This document shows positions 40,201 to 49,618 of a stretch of 49,618 bases of DNA, piece after piece; position 1 is the stretch's first letter, and the number at the start of each line of letters is the position of its first letter. The position numbers and the translations under genes were made by a program. Origin of the DNA: Gnetum montanum (lineage: Eukaryota; Streptophyta; Gnetopsida; Gnetales; Gnetaceae); NCBI GenBank assembly GCA_015680685.1, contig MNCI01004544.1, forward strand, positions 1 to 49,618. The letters are read 5' to 3'. Below the pieces are notes generated by a model. It was not told where the DNA came from, ran no database searches, and saw nothing but the letters and a program-made list of their open reading frames with translations.

Positions 40201-43079
40201 GATATCATGTTTTGATTTAATTAACAAAAAAATAATTCATTTTCACAAATAGTTGTTGCTTTTAGAAATGATGCTAAACACAAACTTCCTTTCAAGGGAT
40301 ATAATTCATACTATTGCAAGGAACCTAAAATCAAGTTTGATAATATAACATATTTTTATCCAAAATTCATTCTGAATATTAGTTTGTTAATTTCTAAACA
40401 TTCATAACTTTGGAATCATCGTTGAATTTCTGATAGGACCATCTAATATTTATGCACCTAGCTGTCATGTATCACACTAAACTGGACATATATTTTTATT
40501 ATGTCATAGACTGCATAGGTGAGATTCAACTTCAAGGTACTTATCAAAATGCTATGGAAGCCCATTTTTATATTTTTATTTAGAGGTAACGGAAATAGAT
40601 ATTTAAATTAAAACAGCCACCAGAAAAGATTATAATTATCAACACCCCTGGGAGGACAAATAACCATCTGCCAGCCACATCAAACACACTACCTAAATAC
40701 ATCACAAAACACCTATAATCCCAGACTCGTTAGTCACATCACAATTAATTTGATCCATTACTTTCTCAATTAAGCCACCAACTGCCATGTCCACCCTGCA
40801 AGCAAGATCCAAGTGTTGGTCAATGCACCCCTAGATATCACTAGGAGGGAACACCATTGAAGAAAGAAGCTCTTACTTAAGGATGATGGGTCCGATAGGT
40901 ACTCTTTTGTTTGAAAGCAAGGCAAAGGGTGTAGGAAAACATGCCTTATTCGTGAATCAAAGGTTGTTTCCCTATGGACCGCAGGTTGAAGGAGCATAGA
41001 GATCCTAAAAGTTCCATGCTATTGCAACCATCACCAAAGAACTACATAGCCCCAATTCCTTTGTGTATTGCATCATAAGGATATGTAGGCTTGCAAAGGA
41101 GCTTTGACTTCAATGCTTGGGCCACCACCCTTCTCTAAGGAGCATGGTTTATGGCTAGTTGTGTTAGAGTAGGAACATGTTTTAGCTTTTCTAGGGGAAC
41201 AGTGTCTCCTATATTGTTGCTTGTGCTAGCTATGATCGTGTATGTATGTATCGTGTTGGTCCTGTCACTTATATGATTTCATGAGGTGTACTTGCTACAC
41301 CTAACCTATGGATTAACATGATACGCTTATACTATGCGTGCAGGTGCTGTGAACATTGAAGCATAGTCCATCTTGGGTCCACTCTAGAACACTTGGCTAC
41401 TTTCAGACTCAAGGGTGGTGTTGTGCAGCACTTCTCCAAAGTCGTGTTGTTATAGAGGGCTACATCCTCTTCGTTTCATGCAACCACCACACCTCTCCAA
41501 GTTCAAATCTTGCTATTCAACTTAGAACTAGAAGCACATTGTGACACCAAAAAGCTGCAGCAAGTGCAATCATTCCCCAATAGTGGCTTATAAAAAGACT
41601 TAGTAATGCCTCATGACTAACCAAGAACAACCGAGTCCACAAAGCATGGGTGAATTCTTGCTAAAGCTTGTGGGCTAGGAACAATAACATACAAAAAGGG
41701 TCGAAGGCTTGTCCAAGCCAAACTTGCAAAGCATTTTGAAATATATGCCACCTAGCATTGAAACCATAGGGTATACAATAAAATAGGGAATTATTTGTCA
41801 AGCCACTTTCCCCTCATGGCTCCACCCGGTCCAAACAGCTATACATGCCTCTTTGTGTGCACAACAAATGGTCAGAGCTAAACACACCTTGTGACATCAT
41901 GGGCACCATATTTTCCAACTAGCACCACCTTCCCTCCACTATAGCAGAAGCTCATTGAAACAGTTATAGAATCTGCAATGACCCTCCCTTCTTAACCTTT
42001 GACCACACAAACATCATTATCCCACAACACCATTGCCTACATTACCCAACTAGAAAATCCTAAAGCTCAAAACAATAGTCATCCCATCCAAAGGCAATGA
42101 AATATGAGAGCACTAGTGAACTTCAAAGGTCTACAAGGTCGCAAGGTTCATGCTTAATTGATTCACGCATTAGCTATCATTGCATCATGTTGCAATGAGC
42201 TTCATCTGAACATTCAAAACTTGCAATGACCCTTGAATGGCAGCGTGAAGCAAGGGATGCACACAAACAATCTTAAATATCATCCCTATTCTGCTCCAAA
42301 TCCAATTATAGACATCCATTATGTCAAGGTCCCCAAGCTTTGTGACAATGATTAAAAAGTATGCAAAATCAAAACAAAGCCAAATTGACAAAGAAAAAAT
42401 ATTCAACAATTTCAACTAGAAGAACAGATCATTAGTTTATCTTTTCAACTAATTTTTTCAAACAGTCGCAATTTTTTAATAAATGTGTAAAATAATTCAT
42501 ACAAGGTTCAACAAGAAATTTGATTTTAAATATCAAGACAACAAAAATGCTAACCAAACTAATAAAAGTATAGAAACATCAATTAACTATATTGTTTCTA
42601 TTAATATAAGTAGAGTGCTTCCATGTAAATGACTAGTGATATGAGTTCCTTGAACAAGATATAAAGGTTTCATTAAAATAATCTACGTTATTACATTAAA
42701 AAGTTAGCATAGAATTACAAATGTTATGCTAAAACAAAGTGCTACAATTTTTCGTATCAATGACGTATTGAACATATGTAGTAGGGAGAATTAAAGGAAT
42801 TGGCACCAATATGACATGCTTATATACTTATCATCATCATCACCATCACCATCACCATCCCCCTAACCTTGTCTCAAGGATATGAGATCAGCTATGATGC
42901 TTATATACTTATGCACTTGTTATATATTTATATCTATATAATTGTGTCTTTTTGTTTTTATTTCACATCATCTATAATTTGCTATCAAAAATCTTTCAAA
43001 TTTTTAATTCTACATATTGCTGATGTTCTTCAAAGGCATTTCCCCAAACTTTTGCTAGCTTTTTTTTTTCTAATTTTCA
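40201..43079. other. Low-information transposon-derived sequence
   Basis: 40600-42300 has slightly higher GC and short minus-strand frames (for example 40997-40770) but no recognisable domain. It may be the 3' part of the minus-strand L1 at 43080-45480 or a separate relic. A (CATCAC)n-like microsatellite lies at 42829-42860. Confidence 0.4.
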
Positions 43080-45480
43080 GTTTTTTTAAGGCAACAGACA
43101 ATTGTTTTGCCAACTTGATAATCTTTGCTTTGTGATGATCATTCTAACTATATGAAAAATACACTCGTAAAACGTGTGCCTACCCATTTCCTTCTTATTA
43201 TAGCAAAGCACACACCTCAATGAGAGACGAAAGCCCTGTTTAGCCAAATTGTCCAATGTGCGGATGGCTCCATGACACAAAAGCGATGCAAAAAGAGAGC
43301 CTTATGCCTACATCTAGTCATCCAAATCCCCTTCCATCATACATCTTGTCTTTATGAGAAGTTAACCAAAGATGATATCCATACTTTTCCTTGAACTTCG
43401 CAAACTCCATCATGTCCCAATGGTGAGAACCACACCCTAACCCTCCAGAGAGAAGGTTTTCTATATCACCAACCGTTTGGCATTAGTGCAATTAACTATG
43501 AAGACCCCACTCCCTAGCCTAGGCAACATCACAAAGCAAATTCAATTAGTTTATTCTAGAAAGAAATCAAAGCACAAGGACTTCTTGAAGCTAATTCTAG
43601 ACCAGCACTCTCCTAAGAGGTGATCAAGCAGAAGAACACCAATACCAAGCAACCAGTGCCCTGAAGACTGAAAAAAGATTCATCCCCACAAGATGTTCTT
43701 CCAAATGTCAAACGTCTAAGCTAGTGCCAAACACAAGGATCCATATTGCATTGAAATGCATCAGAACCAACCTTTGCCCTCCACATTCCATATAGCACAA
43801 GATAATTTTTCTGCCATGCCAATTGCTTTGGAACTAGGCACTTTCTCACAAGCCACATGGTGCAGCAACTGCTTAACCTCTGTCCCTATCCACAAGAACG
43901 TCCTAACAGTGGGATTTATTTGCTCCAAGACACACACCAGAGGAGCAAGAATGGTTGTTGTAAAAATCAGAATACTAGAAAGCACTGTTTTAGCCATCGA
44001 AAGCTTTCCTTCAGCAAATATGAAGACGCCTCTCCAAGATAAAAGTTCTCTCTCTACCTGACCAATAATCCCATGACAATCTTCAGCCCGTTTGCCCCTT
44101 CAAATAAGGGCTGTCTTAGGTAGTAGAGAAATTTCCTTCCTTACACACACTGAAAGATCTGAGCAATCCTCTCCACCCTAGGCCTAGGACAATTTTTCTG
44201 GTATAGTTCTATTTTCTACCAGTTCACGGTGAGTCCCATAGCCTGCCCAAACAGGCCAAGCGCCTGCCTAATCTCATGGGCTTCTCCTTAACACTTTAAA
44301 AACCACCAGGGTGTCATCAATATACTATAGTAGTCTAGTCCCCCAGGGGAAAGCGGAATCCATCTCAACCTTCTTCAACCATGTGCAAAAGTTATCAACA
44401 AGCAATGTGAAGAGAGAAATAACCGTGATGCATTCCTCAAAAAGGTTGTAAAGGCCCAGAACCTACTTTATTGATTTGAAACCTATACCTCACTACTTTC
44501 AATGCAAACATGATGAAACCCTGAAAACAGTCACCAAAACTAAACCATATCATAAGCTTTCTCCAAGTCCAGCTTCAACGTAAAACATCATCTTCCTTGC
44601 TTTTCACCAAGTGAACTGTTTCATGTCCAACAGTGACACTATCTTCTATGTTCTTTCCTGAGACAAAACCAGCCAGAACCCCAAATATGGAAGTGAGAAG
44701 AGGCTGAAATCTTTCAACCAACACTTTCAGGCTTATCGAGACTAATCAAGCTATAGCCTGACAGGGAAGTTACAGTATTCTTTTTGGAGAGGAGAACAAT
44801 AAAGGGGTCATTCCAACACCTTAGAAAGGAGCCAAATTTATAGCAGGTTGTGATTAATTTGGACAGATCCATGCAAATAACATCCAAAAAGGATTTCAGG
44901 AAATTGAAATTCCAGTGTTTGAACCTGCAGCTTTGTTGCACGGAGCTATAACAATCAATTGTTGGGTTCCCTGCCGAAGCGGGGCCTTATAATCTGAAGT
45001 TCGGACTCTGAAACATGCCACAATATTAGGCCTTCCAAGAGGGATGGGTAGATGCTCTGGTCTCTGGTGTAGAGTTCAGTTTTTAGAAAAACAAATAAAT
45101 AAAAGTTCTAGCCACCTCCACATTGCAAGCCAAGGAATCTAAAAATGACACATGCTTCTTCCAGACGGCCTTGCAAGTAGGAACCATATCAAAGTATTTT
45201 GCATTCTAATCACCACGTTCCACCCACTGATCTTTAGCCCTCTGTTGCTAATACAGTTGTTCCTTGTGCCAATCGTTCCTCACCTATTGCTCATCCTTTA
45301 TCATGTCAAACAGAATCTCATCCCATTGCAGGACAGTATCAACAACCCTTTGCCTCTCCCACATATGAACCATCAAGTGTTGCAGCCTGACCAACCATGG
45401 CTGCTTTCATTGCCTTCTGCACGCCTTCATAATCTCTTGCAATGCATGGGTGAACGCCTTGAACCCAAATCCACATAAAA
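43080..45480 (-). pseudogene. L1-type LINE remnant: RT and zf-RVT, minus strand
   Basis: Going down from 45480: a GDRNAKYFDMV-like linker motif near 45200, PFIVLLSKKNTVTSLSGYSL near 44810-44750 (the F-x-PISL block), KLDLEKAYDMV near 44560, the catalytic box YIDDT at about 44322-44308 where YADD is usual, LSLAKTVLSSILIFTTTI-like thumb sequence at 43997-43900, and the finger RCVLCYNKKEMGRHTFYEC near 43222-43166. Many frame breaks. The extension domain of the other LINE family is not recognisable after the finger, so this is a different L1 lineage. Confidence 0.72.
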
Positions 45481-47270
45481 GTTTTATTCAAATAACTACC
45501 ATATCATCCCAAAGTAACTGGCCATGAAACAACACATTCTCAAAACAAAAGAAACTCAATCTACAAGCCACTTGTCCATACTTCAATACCACATAACACC
45601 AATTTAAAAAATCCAAGAAAAAGCACATCCACACGGTTGGTGGACCTACCACAAATTATTGGACACCAAAAATCTATCCAATTTGGAAACCTTCCAAGCA
45701 CTATTCCTTCTTTGCAGTTTCAATTAAAGTAAACTAAAAGGCATGACAACCTCCACCATGCCACTTCTAGCTTCCAAAGTTTCAAAGAATTCTACATCTA
45801 CCATGTCCGTGTGTCCGTGTTCCTTCCACTATAGTTTGCTCCATTACAAACAATGTTTCAATCTCCGCGAACACCCCAGCCACATGTGGCTGTTAGTTGA
45901 AGGACATGTTCCCAAAATGCTTTTGTTTTTAAAGTGGAACTATAAACATTCAGCAATCAAAACCTCTGCACTTCAACGCCAACAAAATTCAACGAGCAAC
46001 AACATACAATATGTAACATCCCTCTCTAGTGACTCTTAACCCTTGGGTATCTGTTATGAGTTGTGCAGTGACTATTTAATGGACCCATGTGTGTGTTAGA
46101 TCTTTGTGCTTTGTGCCTTCTGCTAGAACATCTGTGTGTGTATCAGACCTAAGTGTATGTGTTTGGTGGTCTGTTAATAGAGGTCTAGTTGAGTTTTGTC
46201 ATTGGATGTGACTGTTGTGATTTTCATTTCTATGCCGTTAGAGTATCTCGAGACACCTATATTCAATGTTACAGAGGGACACATCACTGGAAAACTTTTC
46301 ATGTTTAAGATGATCTAGGGACAAGGATGTGTCCCCAGTAATCCCAAGATGCAGGTGGGATGTGGTTAATTTTGACTACGCCTAAGAACAAGAAAACATC
46401 CTTAAAAAGCATCCTAACATCCTCCAAAGACATCTCAGTGTTCCACTATGCATTTGGCACATTCAAAAATATAAATGATAATTCAAATTTAATTTAGTAT
46501 ACAGTAAACTCCAACCACCCTTCTCCCATCTGGCCAAAACATTCTAGAGGGTGGAGCACTGACAAAAGATTGGGGTGGTGCTGGTACATCAGAAGATTGA
46601 AGATTGTAGTGGGATTTGGGACTAAAATTTCCCAAGTTGCCTGCAATGGATGGAATCTTCAATTGTCTGAAGAACCTTCAGAACAGCAATGTGTGCCTTC
46701 AATGGGCTTTTCTTGGAGTTGTTGTATGTGAATGTGATGATTTTGTGTCTAAGAACACTTAGAACAGTGCAACTCTATATGTGTCTACGATGTTTTTTGT
46801 CTAAGAACACTTATCATAAGTTGTTGATGGGATGAGACCTTGCCACTTCTCATAATCCTAAGGATTGATACATTTATTGCATATCATCTATATCTAGTAC
46901 CACTATGATACCATAGAAACTAGCATTGACCAGGGTGATGGATAACACTATTCATCACTTGCAAAGCTAGAAAACATCAAACATTTATGTGCCTCACTTG
47001 TTTCAAGTTTCATTTTACAAGCAGCACCAATGAATGTGGTTGGATGTACTCTAGTCCTCCAATATGTTTCCACCATACAAGATCATTTAACCTGTAATAG
47101 GCTTCAAACAATGGCTGGAATCAAAATATACAGGTTTCAATAACTTTGCCCATGCAATGTGGTGTTGCATTCCCACATTGAAGGCCATCTAACTTGAAGA
47201 ATCCAGTCACCACTCGGCCATGAGTTGGGTTATCTTCAAGTTCTAAACTACACAAATAAGACTTGGCTCA
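45481..47270. other. No recognisable gene
   Basis: 45481-46040 may be the upstream part of the minus-strand L1, but no endonuclease block is convincing. 46040-47270 shows no coding signal or element ends I can identify; some T/G-rich stretches near 46060-46190. Confidence 0.4.
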
Positions 47271-47279
47271 ACCATCATT

Positions 47280-48420
47280 TTTGGACTCCACCTCAATATA
47301 CCCAAGGATCATATGTGAGGTGGGTACACATTTACAAATGGCACCTATCCAACAGGTCATCCAAAGGAAGGATAATGATAAACTTCTAGCTCCCATAACC
47401 AAGCAAGAGCTCTTAAGGTCATCTGTTTCATGAAATGTGTGATGGAACCAAGGCCAAATGGATGGCCAATTAAGTTTTTTAGCGAATTTATTGATGTTAT
47501 GGGTTATAATATTACTGATGCTTTCAATCTTATGCTCGAATGGAGATAGGTCAGAAATGAGATCAACTGTTTGAAGATTGTTCTAGTGCCTAAGATTCAG
47601 AACCCTACCCACCCAGCTCACTTTAGACCCATCAGAGTGTGTAATACATTACTTAGACTCTTCACAAAGATCCTAGTTAGGAGATTGCAACCCCAAATGC
47701 TAGCATTCATGGGCATTCAGCAAACTAGGTTTGTCAAAGGACAATTCATTTAGGACCAAATATTGCTACTTCAAGAGATTATGCACTCAGTTCAAAGGGA
47801 CATTTCATTTGGTCAGGAGGAAAACGGGGTCACCAGTTACACTTGGTGTGCTGGGAAAAGGTGCCATGGCCCAGGATGATGGGGAGCCTTGGGGTACTAA
47901 CCTTCGAAAATTCCATTCTACTTGGGTACTAGAGCCTTATCAACCGTTTCATGCAAGAAGATAAAGATCATGTGCCATGGGTACATATTCCCAAAAGAAA
48001 GTACCAACCATAGAATGCAAAGACTCATGATTTGCATCTATGGTGCAACATCTGTGCCTATAAACATAAGCTCATCCAGATTGGGGCAGTGCTTGTTTCA
48101 CTGCAGGAAACATTAACCCATAAGTATGCTATCGTGCCTAGTTGGCGGCTTGTATGGAAGGGACGTTTACTTGAAAAAATCAAATGTTTCATCTGGCTTG
48201 TTTTTGAAGGTGCGCTCCCAATCCATGTGTTCCTCCAGGAATGTGGCCTCCCTATTAATGCGCTATGCCCTCTCTGTCACATGAAACCTGAAATGCTGCA
48301 GCATTTCCTCTACCTCAGCCCTTTCAGAAATACTCTGTGGCTGGTGTCTAGGCTCAACTTTCATTTGAAAATAATAATATTTAATTCAAATGCACACTTA
48401 GGCAAATTTCCTACCTATTG
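47280..48420 (+). pseudogene. LINE (copy f): RT start joined to zf-RVT
   Basis: KDNDKLLAPITKQELL (about 47364-47412) and FSEFIDVMGYNITDAFNLML (about 47478-47540) lead to VLVPKIQNPTHPAHFRPIRV and QQTRFVKGQFI (47571-47753). The frame then jumps near 47830 to HLVCWEKVPWP, which lies after the thumb, so the RT centre including the YADD box is deleted. The finger CPLCHMKPEMLQHFLYL is at about 48267-48318. GC is lower than in copy c and the wording more diverged. It ends with no clear tail. Confidence 0.72.
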
Positions 48421-48581
48421 ATGATTCAGCAAGGGTATGTGACAAGATCATTAAAATTTGAGATGAACTGCCGCAACAATTAGAGGTGGTCTACCAACAT
48501 CCGAATCCATACTATCAAGATTACAAGTTCATTCTTTACTAAGATGAATAACTATGATGGAGGAACCTAGAATGCAACATT

Positions 48582-48926
48582 GTGCTGCCACCTAATTGTT
48601 CAATCCCATCAATGCTCATGGCAACATTGATGAAGGTGGGACTTGAAGCAGCAACTCCAAACTACAAAATGCTTTATGAAATATGCAGGCCCTACCAGCC
48701 CACTAAGGCCCAACTACAAAAGGACCATTTCATGGAGGCACACCATGAAGCTTCCAAGAAGAAAGGGGCTACCATTCAACTGACATTGCACTCAAACAAG
48801 GATGATACTGATTATCATTCTAGCCAGTCTCATTACCAAAATCCTCCACCTCTCAGTGGAGATGACATCAATTATCCATGGCTACATTCAGCCTTGGCAA
48901 GCAACCAAGGCAAGGACAGAACAAGA
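48582..48926 (+). pseudogene. Unidentified open frame cut by a solo LTR
   Basis: About 115 codons from ATG 48582, hydrophilic and His/Gln/Ser-rich (HEASKKKGATIQLTLHSNKD), running straight into the LTR at 48927. If the LTR and one target copy are ignored, the frame continues for a few codons at 49571 onward to near the window end. I do not recognise it; a gag-like or linker part of another element is possible. Confidence 0.35.
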
Positions 48927-49570
48927 TGTTGGAAAAATGAAGACAAATACATTAATTGTTGTATTTCCTTTTATGTTGCATTTGATGTGGGGATGTGTTT
49001 TATCCCACATGTATTAGGATTGGGGTTTGGTCCTAATGTTTCCTCATATATAGGCTCATATATAGGAAGCTTGGTGTTTTATCCCACATGTATGAGGATT
49101 GAGGTTTGGTCCTCATGTTTCTTCATAAATAGAAGGCTTGGGGTAGCCTTTAGTGTGTGCTTAAAAGTGAAAGCATTGTATCAAGGTTTTACCTTGGAGA
49201 CGTGAGTCTTGTTGGTGTTGATCTGAGATCTGTTGGAATAACAGATTGTGTGTTTGAAAAGTTGCAAGGACGGCTTGTGTCCTTAAGATTTGAGAAGAAT
49301 AGAAGGCAGATCAGCATTGTGTGGAAGTAGGGTAAAAAGGGGCCCGAACCACGTAACTCTCTGTGTTCTTGTGCTATTTCCTTTTTACTGTTTTCATTCT
49401 GTTATCACAGCAAATGTTTGCTAGAGTTTAGAATGCTTTGAGAGTGCAATATTTTGCCTCTAATGATTTATTCAGATCTGTAGGGTTTTTAATAATTTCT
49501 CTAGAGCATTTGTAGTGTGTTTTCAGATCTGTGTTTTCAGATCTAATTGTTTTCAGATCTGATTATAACA
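48927..49570 (+). mobile_element. Solo LTR of copia-B family with perfect 5-bp target duplication
   Basis: It runs from TGTTGGAAAAATGAAGAC to GATTATAACA, flanked by CAAGA on both sides (48922-48926, 49571-49575). It is 644 bp long and contains a partial internal duplication of its U3 (TGTTTTATCCCACATGTAT at 48996 and again near 49073), a TATA-like CATAAATAG at about 49124 and no internal element sequence. Its first 55 bases match the other family LTRs closely. Confidence 0.94.
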
Positions 49571-49618
49571 CAAGAGCCAACACAAAGGGGGCCTCAAGGC
49601 CAAGGTCTTGCAGTAGGC

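Overview
The window looks like nuclear DNA of a seed plant with a large genome, most likely a gymnosperm. It is AT-rich and packed with layered, decayed retrotransposons. It contains seven clean exons of a conserved plant alpha/beta-hydrolase of the EMB8/YheT type, separated by introns of up to about 12 kb filled with transposons. There is no bacterial or organellar gene organisation, no rRNA and no CRISPR array.

The host gene is on the minus strand. Its exons run from 39776 down to 17677 in unbroken order, in consistent splice phase, with GT donors and AG acceptors throughout. They encode 194 residues including a G-T-S-I-G nucleophile elbow. The first and last exons of the gene are not visible, so it probably extends past both ends of the window.

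Layout: 1-1519, unremarkable AT-rich sequence. 1520-9463, a decayed Ty1/copia element (copia-A), interrupted by a LINE 3' fragment in gag and by a solo LTR of a second copia family in the RT, and carrying a tandem duplication of half its RT. 9464-10230, a tRNA-like fragment and a LINE zinc-finger remnant. About 10230-14880, a non-coding gypsy-like element with an Asp-tRNA-type primer binding site. 14884-16906, a LINE fragment on the minus strand abutting an older RTE-type RT remnant (to about 17290). 17677-39776, the hydrolase gene. Its intron 4 holds copia-B (18979-27512), which contains a long LINE and an inverted LTR stub; introns 1 and 3 hold further LINEs. 39777-49618, L1-type remnants on both strands and a second solo LTR with a perfect 5-bp target duplication.

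The most interesting item is the LINE family represented at 1987-2801, 14884-16906, 20310-25167 and 31819-33098. Downstream of the RT and the zinc-finger (zf-RVT) region it encodes a long C-terminal extension. This has a conserved globular-looking domain, an acidic coiled coil and a terminal motif block, each preserved in several independent copies. I cannot assign it to a known family by eye. The target-site duplications, solo LTRs and nested order allow a relative chronology of the insertions.
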